In this document: positions 35,533 to 45,729 of the stretch, one piece after another
How the letters are laid out: the number at the start of each line of letters is the position of its first letter
Position numbering within the stretch: the stretch's first letter is position 1
Assembly: GCF_017884005.1 (NCBI RefSeq)
Contig: NZ_QFAY01000003.1
Location: 69,381-133,380 of the forward strand
Source: Streptococcus panodentis
Lineage (GTDB): Bacteria; Bacillota; Bacilli; Lactobacillales; Streptococcaceae
Length of the DNA stretch: 64,000 bases
Reading direction: 5' to 3'
Notes under the pieces: model-generated
What the model was told of the DNA's origin: nothing
The model's input: only the letters and a program-made list of their open reading frames with translations
The model's database searches: none
Made by a program: the position numbers and the translations under genes

Positions 35533-36033
35533 TTAAAGGTTGGCAAGATAGCGCTGAATGCGCTGATACTGCTGATCAGTCTTGTGGGCAATGCGGTGTA
35601 ATTTAGTCAGCATCAGAAAGGACAGGAGCAGGCCTGCCGCAAGAAGCACCGTTAGAAACAGAACGGTGGTGGAACTGACAGAAAAGAAAGGGTAGAACCC
35701 GTGATACTGTCCCAAAAGAAGCAAGAAGAGCAGGAGCAGATTGACAGCCAAAGACAGATAATAAAAATATCTGGTAAATCTAGCTTCTCTCTGCTCAGTC
35801 GTAAACATCCGAGACTGCTCCCACATGGCCACCGCAGCTGCGGCAGCCTGTGACAGGGGCAGGAGCAAGATCAGTCCGGCCTCTGACAGATAGAGCATGA
35901 GCAGCCAGTAAAGATTGGCAAAGAAGAAGAAAGCAGTCGCATAACGGACCGAAAAATAGCGTGTATAATACATGTTTTTTATGGCCGCTTCTTTTCTTCT
36001 AGCTTCCAGTTCCCGTTTTTCCTTATCTGTCAT
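35533..36033 (-). CDS. membrane protein of the cel operon, unknown function
   Basis: 166 residues from ATG 36033 (GGAGAAGGAAG site): a charged N-terminus (DKEKRELEARRKEAAIK) and four membrane segments. A longer upstream frame exists but lacks a ribosome site and overlaps the IIA gene. Comparable hypothetical genes sit between celC and celD in pneumococcal cel loci. No family recognised. Confidence 0.75.
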   Translation of the reverse strand: MTDKEKRELEARRKEAAIKNMYYTRYFSVRYATAFFFFANLYWLLMLYLSEAGLILLLPLSQAAAAAVAMWEQSRMFTTEQREARFTRYFYYLSLAVNLLLLFLLLLGQYHGFYPFFSVSSTTVLFLTVLLAAGLLLSFLMLTKLHRIAHKTDQQYQRIQRYLANL

Positions 36034-36043
36034 CTTCCTTCTC

Positions 36044-36370
36044 CTAGCTTTCTGATTGGTCCACCTTGCGATAAAGGCTGAGCATTTCCAATGCCACCTC
36101 ACGCAGGGTCATGGTTGTCATAAGGTGGTCCTGAGCATGCACCATGATGATTTCGATTTTGATTTCAGCTCCGCCGGCATAATCCTGCAGGAGCTTGGTT
36201 TGGGCATGGTGGGCTTCCAGCAGGGAGGCATTGGAGGCCTCCAGCTTATCAGCCGCTTCCTCATAAAGCCCTTGGCGCATGTCTGCAAAGGCTTCGTGAA
36301 CAATCGTTCGGGCAGTTCCGCTGTGGAGAATAATCTCAAACGCAGCAACCTGCAGTTCTTCTTGATTCAT
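36044..36370 (-). CDS. celC: PTS lactose/cellobiose-type IIA component
   Basis: 108 residues, three-helix IIA protein: ELQVAAFEIILHSGTARTIVHEA, then AHHAQTKLLQDYA, and the phosphorylated His in MVHAQDHLMTTMTLREVA. It transfers phosphate from HPr to IIB. Start ATG 36370 rather than GTG 36376, matching the family N-terminus. It is downstream of the regulator gene celR. Confidence 0.9.
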   Translation of the reverse strand: MNQEELQVAAFEIILHSGTARTIVHEAFADMRQGLYEEAADKLEASNASLLEAHHAQTKLLQDYAGGAEIKIEIIMVHAQDHLMTTMTLREVALEMLSLYRKVDQSES

Positions 36371-36612
36371 AGGCACTGTTTCCTTTCTTTTCCGTTGAAG
36401 GGCGGTGGGTCAGACCCTCTCCAACTACAGCTTTCCAGCCCGCTTTCGAGTTTTGATACTGAAAGAAAATCAGGATGAAGCTGAAAAGCTCCCCTGAACT
36501 CCCCTCGCCTTCATATTTCCAGGCTCTGGCTCTTGAAGGCGGGAGGCGGAGATGCTCGAAGAGTCTGAAACCGCCCGACAGCAAAGCCTTTCTTGCTTGA
36601 GCCGGCTTTTTT

Positions 36613-38607
36613 CTAAATGCTTAAAAATAGTTCTTTGAAAGCTGCAAAATTTTTGCAGTTTACAATCTGATCCTCTAAATCTGGCTGCTCCAGCAGATCT
36701 ACAATTTTTGCTGTCAGCTGGGCCATGCCGTTATTGCCGTAAATAGACGGCGACACCAGAAAAACCAGACGAATATGCGGATGGTTCTGCGACCAAGCGA
36801 GACCGGAAGGAATCAAGGCTGCAGCGATTCGATGTCTTTTCGCACAGGCCTGTATAGGATGAGGCACTGCTATGCTGTCAGAAAAGATGATAGAGCTCAT
36901 GCGCTCGCGCTGCTCCATCAGGCTGCAGATCCGACCCGGAAAATCCGGCCCCTCTCCAACTGCCATTCTGCCCAGCAAGTCTGTCAAGACGGCTTCCTTA
37001 TCCGTCTGCTCATAGACTGCAAAGCAAGCTTCTGAAAAATAATCATCAAACAGCTTTTCCAGCTCCGCAGACGATTGAGGCGGCTGCCGGTCTATTTCAC
37101 AGCCGCTGATTGGCTTTAAACAAGCAATCTTATGCTTGATGTCCCTGACTTCATCAGCCTTGAGGAAAATACTGACGGTAAAGACCGGCAGACTGAACAG
37201 CAGATTGGACAGGTCGATAGAAGAAATAATGAAATCAATATGCTGCAGCCGCTCATCATTCAGCTCATAATAGCCGATGACATCAACGATATGGACCAGA
37301 TTGCCCAGCTCATTAGCTATCCGATTGCGCAGCATCTGGGCCGAACCGTAACCGGTCGCGCAGATGATCAAAATATTAAACTTCTGCTTCTCTCTGAGCC
37401 GCTCCAGAGCCGCCATAAAATGCAGAGCTACATAGGCAATTTCATCCTCGGACAAGCCTTCCTGCTTGGAAAAGAGAGGCATAGCTGTCAGAATTGCTCT
37501 GGTCATTTCTAATACTCCGGCATCATGCTCCCGAATGTCCGCCAAGAGCGGATTGGTCATTTTGACATGATTTTTCAGACGGATCAGCAGGGTCGAGAGG
37601 TGGGCCAGCAGCCCTTCCACCAGCTGAAAATCACTGGCAAAGGGCTGACCGCCGAATCTCTCCTGCTCCTCCAAGGCAGCTGTCAGCTGAGAGCGCAGCT
37701 GCTCTGCCACATCACTTTCTTCCTGACTGCTGACCTGCTGCAGACTGGCCTTGGAAATCAGATGCAGGGTGATATAGTCCACTTCTTCTGCAGGAAAGAC
37801 CATTCCAGTCGCTAAGTGGACCCGCTCTAAAATCTTCTGAGCAATCTGTCTTTCCCGAACACAGCCTGAGCAATTCCAGCTGTCCAGCCGATTGATGTGA
37901 AACCCTTCGCCAATCCTCTTGAGAGAAAGAGCGATGTGGATGACCAAATTCTGAATCGCAAAGTCCGACAGGCGCAGCTGTCCCTCACGGCACTCATCCA
38001 GAACGATAATCGTCAGTTCCTCCAGACCGATTGGCCGGCCGGGAAGCTCAATATTGATATAATGCTGCAAAACCTGAAAGAAATTGTCGCGGAAAAAATA
38101 GTCCATGATAAAGCGGCGGATATTGCGCTCGCTGCCCTTGACATAGACCCCGCGCTTGGCCTTGCTTTCAATCAGCAAATCATATTTGGCCAAATCCTGC
38201 CTGATTTTCTTAAAATCAGAAGACAGGGTAGAGCGGCTGACATACAGCTCGCCCACCAAATCGTCAAAAAAGATTTCCTGCTGCTCAAAGAGAAGTTTAT
38301 TCAAGATGTAATTATAGCGGTCCTCCCTACCTTCAAAACTGGTCGGTGCCGCTTCCAGCAATACTTCCGCTTTGAGAAAGTCCTGGTACACTTCTTTATC
38401 GCTGATGGTCAGCTGATAGCCATAGCCCTGCTTTGCTGTAATAGCCCAGCCGGTCTGCTCAGGGTCTGCCTCCATTAAATTTTTAAGGTAGTTTCTGATG
38501 GTTCTGTCTGAACAGGATAGATGTGCAGCCAATTCCATGCTGGTGATGAATTGGTCCGGATTGTCCAGCAAATACTGGAGAATCTGCTTTTCTTTTTGAT
38601 GCAGCAC
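36613..38607 (-). CDS. celR: PRD-containing transcriptional activator of the cel operons (BglG/LicR type)
   Basis: 664 residues from GTG 38607, chosen for its AAAGGAGG site. Order: N-terminal DeoR/Mga-like HTH (FITSMELAAHLSCSDRTIRNYLK), a second HTH, two PTS regulation domains (His near FAIQNLVIHIALSL and VDYITLHLISKA), a IIB-like domain (NILIICATGYGSAQMLRNRI, with the usual Cys) and a IIA-like domain (SDSIAVPHPIQA). It senses PTS phosphorylation state and activates celA and bglA. Probable binding sites are the twin operators described below. Confidence 0.88.
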   Translation of the reverse strand: MLHQKEKQILQYLLDNPDQFITSMELAAHLSCSDRTIRNYLKNLMEADPEQTGWAITAKQGYGYQLTISDKEVYQDFLKAEVLLEAAPTSFEGREDRYNYILNKLLFEQQEIFFDDLVGELYVSRSTLSSDFKKIRQDLAKYDLLIESKAKRGVYVKGSERNIRRFIMDYFFRDNFFQVLQHYINIELPGRPIGLEELTIIVLDECREGQLRLSDFAIQNLVIHIALSLKRIGEGFHINRLDSWNCSGCVRERQIAQKILERVHLATGMVFPAEEVDYITLHLISKASLQQVSSQEESDVAEQLRSQLTAALEEQERFGGQPFASDFQLVEGLLAHLSTLLIRLKNHVKMTNPLLADIREHDAGVLEMTRAILTAMPLFSKQEGLSEDEIAYVALHFMAALERLREKQKFNILIICATGYGSAQMLRNRIANELGNLVHIVDVIGYYELNDERLQHIDFIISSIDLSNLLFSLPVFTVSIFLKADEVRDIKHKIACLKPISGCEIDRQPPQSSAELEKLFDDYFSEACFAVYEQTDKEAVLTDLLGRMAVGEGPDFPGRICSLMEQRERMSSIIFSDSIAVPHPIQACAKRHRIAAALIPSGLAWSQNHPHIRLVFLVSPSIYGNNGMAQLTAKIVDLLEQPDLEDQIVNCKNFAAFKELFLSI

Positions 38608-38649
38608 TCCTCTTCCTCCTTTGGTCCATAAAATAACCACCCTATTATA

Positions 38650-38967
38650 CTATCCAATGTTCTCCTTGATCAAGCTGGCCATTTTTTCAATCCCCATCGG
38701 AATCGGAATATAAGCCTGCGGAGGGATTTGCGCGATTGGCTTGCCAACCTTTGCTGCTGCTTCTTCAAACTGTTTATAGTACATCTTGGTCTGCGGGCTG
38801 ATGAGATACAGATCAAAGTCTGCTGCTGCAATAGCCTTGCCGCCTTCCGTTGCGCTGATGGCATCTACTTCGATATCTTCCCCTTTATTCTTCAGGAATT
38901 CTGTGGTTTTCTTAGCCATAAGAGAAGATGACATTCCTGCTGCACAGATAATTAATGCTTTTGCCAT
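38650..38967 (-). CDS. celA: PTS cellobiose-type IIB component
   Basis: 105 residues, starting MAKALIICAAGMSSSLM with the phosphorylated Cys at 8 in the P-loop CAAGMSSS. Start ATG 38967 behind AAGGAG; the longer frame upstream covers the promoter. First gene of celA-celR-celC-orf-celD. Promoter and operators lie at 39004-39061. Confidence 0.92.
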   Translation of the reverse strand: MAKALIICAAGMSSSLMAKKTTEFLKNKGEDIEVDAISATEGGKAIAAADFDLYLISPQTKMYYKQFEEAAAKVGKPIAQIPPQAYIPIPMGIEKMASLIKENIG

Positions 38968-39003
38968 AAGATTTTTCTCCTTATAAAATAAATTGACACT
39001 TTT

Positions 39004-39061
39004 ATTATAAATGAAAACGTTACCAAAGGCCATCTTGTCTTTTTCCGGATTGAAACGGAAA
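39004..39061 (-). promoter_or_regulatory. celA promoter: -10, cre site and CelR-like operator
   Basis: Minus-strand -10 TATAAT at 39004-39009 with no good -35. TGAAAACGTTACCA (39012-39025) is an excellent CcpA cre site. The inverted repeat TTTCCGGATTGAAACGGAAA (39042-39061) is centred 42.5 bases upstream of the -10 edge. A poor -35 with an upstream palindrome suits an activator. The layout is repeated before bglA. Confidence 0.75.
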
Positions 39062-39214
39062 ACCATTCTCATTGCTAAAGCTTTTTTCTCAAATGATAGC
39101 GGCTATTCGCCCCAACAGTCTCCGGGCTTAACGAAAATCGGGAACCGCATACCCTTATCCGTCACCTTCAACAGCTTCTCAGGCTTAACGAATCTCGCTT
39201 TTGATTATCAAAGA

Positions 39215-40804
<1,590 letters not shown>

Positions 40805-40995
40805 TCAGCTCCAGTAGTCTAGGCAGAGAAAATTCAGGAGAACTTTTCAGCCTCTGCCCAGAAATTGAAAAGCAGGGAAGGGTAGGAATCCTTTTCACTC
40901 CCCCGGACTGTTAAGCAAGGCGAGTTAACGACAGAATAAAAGATAAACGAAATAACGATAATCTTAAGAAATGAAGCAAAAAATCTCAACACAAG

Positions 40996-41028
40996 AAAAA
41001 AAGATAAGCTCTTCATCAGAACTTATCT
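40996..41028 (-). terminator. minus-strand terminator, twin hairpin
   Basis: AGATAAG/CTTATCT stem (41002-41008/41022-41028) preceded by a run of A's, i.e. a T-run on the minus strand. The identical stem and loop recur at 41289-41315 in the other functional orientation. It may end dacA transcription. Confidence 0.65.
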
Positions 41029-41093
41029 CAGAACGTAGACAAATTCCATTTTCTTTGTAAAAATTTTCTTAATTCTTTGTAAGAATTAAGAAA

Positions 41094-41110
41094 AAGCTCA
41101 TTGCTATAAT
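41094..41110 (+). promoter_or_regulatory. extended -10 promoter of the stand-alone structured RNA
   Basis: TTGCTATAAT (41101-41110) contains TGnTATAAT, an extended -10 element, without a clear -35. Transcription would begin near 41116 on the plus strand. Confidence 0.6.
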
Positions 41111-41127
41111 TTAAACAAAGATCAACC

Positions 41128-41265
41128 AAGTCTTTCCGCTGTGAGAAAAGCGCCTGAAACTCTTTAGTTTCAGGCGCTCGGAAGATTTGAGACTTTAGGC
41201 TCAAATCTTAGGTATGGAATTCCGAAGGAAGTCGCTACCGTCCGCACTCACTTAAAGAAAGACTT
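41128..41265 (+). ncRNA. structured RNA, copy 2 (stand-alone transcript)
   Basis: Same fold as the nrdF leader copy but different bases in the helices. P1 outer AAGTCTTT/AAAGACTT (41128-41135/41258-41265), P1 inner GTGAG/CTCAC (41141-41145/41247-41251), P2 13 bp (41149-41161/41166-41178), P3 10 bp (41182-41191/41200-41209), and a short P4 (TTCC/GGAA). CGGAAG after P2 and CCGTCCG before P1' are conserved. A terminator follows 24 bases later and no ORF does, so the product should be a ~200-base RNA. Family not identified. Confidence 0.7.
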
Positions 41266-41288
41266 TGGATAACTTTGTCTTCAGTCTC

Positions 41289-41319
41289 AGATAAGCTCTT
41301 CATCAGAACTTATCTTTTT
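41289..41319 (+). terminator. terminator of the stand-alone RNA, twin hairpin
   Basis: AGATAAG/CTTATCT stem (41289-41295/41309-41315) followed by TTTTT on the plus strand; loop identical to the hairpin at 41002-41028. Confidence 0.75.
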
Positions 41320-41358
41320 CTGTAGGCCGGAAACATAGTCCCTTAGCTTTGATTCTTA

Positions 41359-42720
41359 TCATTCCTCTTCCCAGTCGATGCGTCTGCGGCGCGCCTGCTT
41401 CATAGCTTCGCGTTTCTTGCGGCTGCGGTATTCAAAGTAAAGAATCAGAAGCAAAATACCGACCGGCAGGAGAATCAGCAGCTTGTCGCTGATCAAAAGC
41501 GTATACCAGGCCTTGCCCTCATTCTTACCGCTGGCAACATCTTGGATGGCCTTGGTGATGGACTGATCGACCTTTTCCACCTGCATGCCATCGGAAACAT
41601 GGTCCGACAGGGTTGTCAGCTCATTTTCAGATCGGAGCACATCATTTTCAACTTTCAGCTTGGGCTTGCTGCCCTTTTTAACGGTCGCATAGAAATCTTC
41701 GGGCAGCTTGTACTTCTGTCCATCGATTTCCTGCTCTCCCTTAGGAAGCATCTTCTTGTACTCATAGTCCGCATAAGCCTTCTCAATCAAGGCATTGCCG
41801 AAAGGATGGCGGTAATACTCGCCGTCCTGATCTGACCAGTCACCGACCCCCATAATCACCGCAATCATGCGCTGATTGCCACGCTTGATTGTCGCGATGT
41901 AGTTAAAGGCACCATTAGGGCTAGAGCCCGTTTTCAGACCGTCTACCCCTTCGATGCCGTATTTTGCACCCGGCAGAGAGTAGTTATAGGTCTCAAAGGT
42001 TTCTTCATTTGCAGTGCCTTCCTTGACAGTGACCTTGGCTTTATTGGTATAATTGAGGATCCCCGGATAATTTTTGACAAAGTTGTAAGCCAAAATCCCT
42101 AAATCACGGGCAGTCGTCTGATTGCTGGCGAAGTTGTCATAGTTCTGTGGATTGTAGTAGCCTTTAAAGGAAACGGCTGCCGCACCACTGGCATTGAACC
42201 ACAGGGTATTGGTCATGCCCAGTTCCTGAGCTTTGGCATTCATCCTGTCCAAAAAGGCATCCGGATCATTGTCAGAGAGATAGTTGGCCAGCATGACAGT
42301 CGTCGCATTGGAGGAAGGCACCGCCGTCATGGTAATGAGCTCCGCCACCGTATAGTCTACTCCGGCCCTGATTTTATTATTGGAGATCTCATAGATGCTG
42401 GCAATGGCCTGATCCTGCGGAGTCGCTGTGATGACTGTATCTTCGCTGATTTTCCCTTCTTTAATGGCTTCAAAAACCAGATACAGCGTCATGAGCTTGC
42501 TCATGCTGGCCGGATCGCGAATTTCATCAATGTTATCCTGCCAAAGAACATCGCCCGTATTGCCATCGATAATCAAGGATGACTTAGGGCGGTTAATAGC
42601 CTGAACATTGTCGTTGGGATACAGTTTCTGCGCCATGTCTACCAATTCGTCTGCCGCAGCAGTCACAGGTGCCATCAGGCTTAAACCTAGTAATCCTAGG
42701 AGTAAAAGAGCTTTTTTCAC
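41359..42720 (-). CDS. dacA: D-alanyl-D-alanine carboxypeptidase (PBP3/DacA)
   Basis: 453 residues from GTG 42720 behind GGAGGAACTT. Signal peptide to about residue 22, S11 peptidase domain with SxxK (SMSK in ASMSKLM), SxN (SSN in VPSSNATT) and KTG (GLKTGSSPNG), a PBP5-type beta domain, then a C-terminal membrane anchor with a basic cytoplasmic tail (FEYRSRKKREAMKQARRRR). It trims the terminal D-Ala from peptidoglycan stem peptides. Monocistronic. Confidence 0.92.
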   Translation of the reverse strand: MKKALLLLGLLGLSLMAPVTAAADELVDMAQKLYPNDNVQAINRPKSSLIIDGNTGDVLWQDNIDEIRDPASMSKLMTLYLVFEAIKEGKISEDTVITATPQDQAIASIYEISNNKIRAGVDYTVAELITMTAVPSSNATTVMLANYLSDNDPDAFLDRMNAKAQELGMTNTLWFNASGAAAVSFKGYYNPQNYDNFASNQTTARDLGILAYNFVKNYPGILNYTNKAKVTVKEGTANEETFETYNYSLPGAKYGIEGVDGLKTGSSPNGAFNYIATIKRGNQRMIAVIMGVGDWSDQDGEYYRHPFGNALIEKAYADYEYKKMLPKGEQEIDGQKYKLPEDFYATVKKGSKPKLKVENDVLRSENELTTLSDHVSDGMQVEKVDQSITKAIQDVASGKNEGKAWYTLLISDKLLILLPVGILLLILYFEYRSRKKREAMKQARRRRIDWEEE

Positions 42721-42825
42721 AAGTTCCTCCAAAGAAAAATTCTACCTTCTAAGTATAACATATTTTTGACAGAATTCAGCATAAATGTAAAAATTCCTAC
42801 CTAAAAATAGATAGGAAATCAAAAC

Positions 42826-43533
42826 TTATGCTTCTACCAGACTCAGCGCTTCCTTATCTGCTATAATCACGACATCATCGTGCCGCTGCAGAACACTGCC
42901 CGGCAGCATTTCTGTCACTTCTCCATTTACCGTTCCGGCAATCGCTCGAGCTTTGGCCGCACCGTAGGCAAAGAGGATGATGGACTTGGCATTGAGAATG
43001 TTGCGGATCCCCATTGAATAAGCCTGCGTCGGCACATCTTCAATTTTATCAAAGAAGCGGGCATTGGCCTCAATCGTTGACGGATCCAAGTCCACCACAT
43101 GGGCCAAACTGTCAAAGCTGGTGCCCGGCTCATTGAAACCGATATGGCCATTGGTACCAATTCCCAAAATCTGCAGGTCAGCCGGATGCTCTGCCAAGAT
43201 ACGATTGTAGCGCTGTACTTCTGCCTCTGTATCGGCTGCAACGCCGTTAGGCAGGAAGCTTTCCTTGAAAGGCTTTTGCAAAAAGAGATGCTGGTCCATG
43301 AAATAGCGGTAAGACTGAGGATTGTCTGCTTCCAGACCGACATATTCATCTAGATTGACACTGGTCATCTCCGAAAAGTCCACATCACTTGCTACAATCT
43401 GTTTGTAAAATTCTACCGGACTGCTGCCTGTGGCCAGCCCCAATGTTTTTGCTCCCTGAGCCAGCTTGTCTTTTAGCAGCTCAAAAGCGACTTTTCCGCC
43501 TTCTTCCTGATGTTCAACTTGAATAATTTTCAT
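42826..43533 (-). CDS. nagB: glucosamine-6-phosphate deaminase
   Basis: 235 residues; converts glucosamine 6-phosphate to fructose 6-phosphate and ammonia. Motifs [23 protein letters not shown], and [14 protein letters not shown] with catalytic Asp/His. It is the shorter Gram-positive form without the allosteric C-terminus. Convergent arrangement with nothing downstream; ribosome site AGGAGG. A promoter for nagB and the extended -10 of queA share the 43.53-43.67 kb region. Confidence 0.92.
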   Translation of the reverse strand: MKIIQVEHQEEGGKVAFELLKDKLAQGAKTLGLATGSSPVEFYKQIVASDVDFSEMTSVNLDEYVGLEADNPQSYRYFMDQHLFLQKPFKESFLPNGVAADTEAEVQRYNRILAEHPADLQILGIGTNGHIGFNEPGTSFDSLAHVVDLDPSTIEANARFFDKIEDVPTQAYSMGIRNILNAKSIILFAYGAAKARAIAGTVNGEVTEMLPGSVLQRHDDVVIIADKEALSLVEA

Positions 43534-43644
43534 CGTATTCCTCCTGATTGTTTCTTAATTCCATTATATGGTATAGACCAATTTTTGTCAAGAAAAAATT
43601 GCAGTAAAACGGACAGATTTTTTTATTTTCCTAACTATTTTACA

Positions 43645-43904
43645 GCGAAATCATGATATAATAGAATCATATTTGCAAAAACTATGTTCTTGTTTTAAAC
43701 AGGCCTTTACTGCTCTTTCTATGTAAATTCACACATCGTCAGCAGCAACAGTCTGAAGAGGAGAACTCTCATCGTTGGAGTATGAGCAAGCCCTCTAGGG
43801 CCGCCTCTGACAAGACCATAGCAAGGTTCGGACCGGGAGCTTTATGAGCAAACAGCCCCCTTTTTGCTTGCTGCCTTGCTGAGCCTGACTGCCAAGGAGA
43901 AATG
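43645..43904 (+). promoter_or_regulatory. long leader of queA with extended -10 promoter
   Basis: TGATATAAT (about 43652-43660) is an extended -10; transcription from about 43667 gives a leader near 240 bases before queA. The leader has several short inverted repeats and CCCTCTAGGG, but I could not match it to a known riboswitch (no preQ1-II signature seen). Confidence 0.45.
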
Positions 43905-44933
43905 ATGAATACCGCAGATTTTGACTTTGACCTGCCTGAGGAATTGATTGCCCAGACCCCCTTAGAGAAACGCGATGCCTCGCGCCTCCTGATTGTAGAC
44001 CGTGCCAGCGGTGAGTTTTCTGACCAGCATTTTGACAGCATTATCGACCAGCTCCATCCCGGCGATGCACTGGTCATGAACAATACACGGGTCCTGCCGG
44101 CTCGCCTCTATGGCACTAAGCCTGAAACCGGCGGCCATGCTGAGCTGCTGCTGCTGAAAAATAGAGAGGGCGACGACTGGGAGGTCCTGGCCAAGCCAGC
44201 CAAACGCCTGAGAGCCGGTGCCAAGATAAGCTTTGGCGACGGCCGCCTGACAGCCACTATTATCGAAGAACTGGAGCATGGCGGCCGCATCGTGCGCTTT
44301 GACTATCAAGGAATTTTTTTGGAAGTTCTGGAAAGCCTGGGAGAGATGCCCCTGCCGCCCTATATCCATGAAAAACTAGAGGACCGCGAACGCTACCAGA
44401 CCGTTTATGCCAAGGAAAATGGCTCCGCTGCTGCCCCGACGGCTGGCCTTCATTTCACAGAAGAGCTGCTGGAGAAAATTGCTGCCAAGGGTGTAAAGCT
44501 GATCTATCTGACCCTGCATGTGGGGCTGGGAACCTTCAGGCCGGTATCTGCAGACAATCTGGAGGAGCATGAGATGCACTCGGAATTCTACAGCCTGTCT
44601 GAGGAAGCTGCCGAAAGCCTGCGGCAGGTCAAGGCTCAGGGCGGACGCATCATTGCGGTAGGGACCACCTCAATCCGTACTCTGGAAAGCATCGGCAGCA
44701 AGTTTGGCGGAGAAATCCGGGCCGATTCGGGCTGGACCAATATCTTTATCAAGCCGGGCTATGACTGGAAAATTGTTGATGCCTTTTCGACCAACTTCCA
44801 CCTGCCCAAGTCTACTCTGGTCATGCTAGTCTCCGCCTTTGCCGGACGCTCCTTAACGCTTGAAGCTTATGAGCATGCCATTGCTGAGCACTATCGCTTC
44901 TTCAGTTTTGGCGATGCCATGTTTATCAAATAA
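43905..44933 (+). CDS. queA: S-adenosylmethionine:tRNA ribosyltransferase-isomerase
   Basis: 342 residues; makes epoxyqueuosine in tRNA wobble position by transferring the ribosyl part of SAM to preQ1. Motifs [54 protein letters not shown] and [20 protein letters not shown] are typical. Two adjacent ATGs (43902, 43905) follow AAGGAG; the second is used. argR follows 16 bases later on the same strand. Confidence 0.94.
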   Translation: MNTADFDFDLPEELIAQTPLEKRDASRLLIVDRASGEFSDQHFDSIIDQLHPGDALVMNNTRVLPARLYGTKPETGGHAELLLLKNREGDDWEVLAKPAKRLRAGAKISFGDGRLTATIIEELEHGGRIVRFDYQGIFLEVLESLGEMPLPPYIHEKLEDRERYQTVYAKENGSAAAPTAGLHFTEELLEKIAAKGVKLIYLTLHVGLGTFRPVSADNLEEHEMHSEFYSLSEEAAESLRQVKAQGGRIIAVGTTSIRTLESIGSKFGGEIRADSGWTNIFIKPGYDWKIVDAFSTNFHLPKSTLVMLVSAFAGRSLTLEAYEHAIAEHYRFFSFGDAMFIK

Positions 44934-44949
44934 TAAAAAGGTGAATGTT

Positions 44950-45420
44950 ATGAATAAAATCGAAAGCAGACATCGTCTGATCCGCTCCCTGATCATGGAG
45001 AAGAAGGTCCATACCCAGCAGGAACTGCAGGAGCTCCTGGAAGCCAACGGCGTCATCGTCACTCAGTCCACCCTGTCCCGCGATATGAAATCCCTCAATC
45101 TGGTCAAGGTCAATGAAAACGATACATCCTACTACGTCATCAACAGCATCGCTCCCTCCCGCTGGGAAAAGCGGCTGCGCTTCTATATGGAAGATGCTCT
45201 GGTCATGCTGCGGCCGGTTCAAAATCAGGTCGTCATGAAAACCCTGCCCGGTCTGGCCCAATCCTTCGGTGCCATTCTGGACGCGCTGGAGCTGCCGCAA
45301 ATCGTCGCCACCGTCTGCGGGGATGATGTCTGCCTCATCATCTGCGAGGACAAGCAGGGAGCTCTGGACTGCTTTGAAAAACTCAAAGAATTTACGCCTC
45401 CATTTTTCTTTAGCAAATGA
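44950..45420 (+). CDS. argR: ArgR/AhrC-family arginine-responsive regulator (ArcR)
   Basis: 156 residues: N-terminal winged HTH ([35 protein letters not shown]) and C-terminal oligomerisation/arginine-binding domain ([23 protein letters not shown]). The latter has GDD as in ArgR. Located at the distal end of the ADI cluster, as arcR is in S. gordonii. It probably controls the arc genes and possibly argCJBD through ARG boxes. Start ATG 44950; the longer frame overlaps queA. Confidence 0.9.
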   Translation: MNKIESRHRLIRSLIMEKKVHTQQELQELLEANGVIVTQSTLSRDMKSLNLVKVNENDTSYYVINSIAPSRWEKRLRFYMEDALVMLRPVQNQVVMKTLPGLAQSFGAILDALELPQIVATVCGDDVCLIICEDKQGALDCFEKLKEFTPPFFFSK

Positions 45421-45453
45421 AAACTGAGACAACATCTTGCCTCAGTTTTTTCT
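45420..45453 (+). terminator. argR terminator
   Basis: AACTGAG/CTCAGTT stem with 12-base loop and six T's, starting at the argR stop codon. The following 275 bases to arcT show no gene. Confidence 0.8.
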
Positions 45454-45729
45454 ATAGCAGACTTGTTCGGAAACCGTAGCTGAGTCAGTTGACCTTAAGC
45501 GGTGGTCACACAGGCAAAAGGCTCTGTCGTTGCTTTTTGAACCCCTTTTGTCCAAGGCTCTTTATCCCCAGCCTCCTCACCTCGCTTTTCTATTTCTAGG
45601 CTCGGACTGCTTCAGCTAACAAAGCAAGAAAAGATAAAGGAAATGACACCTTCAGCGCCAGCAGGTTTTACAACCCAGACAGATTGATTCGATTTCCCGG
45701 TAAGGGGGTTCTGACTGTCTCTCAGGTCT

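Noticed and set aside
43667..43904. preQ1-II riboswitch before queA
   Set aside because: The expected streptococcal preQ1-II sequence pattern was not found.
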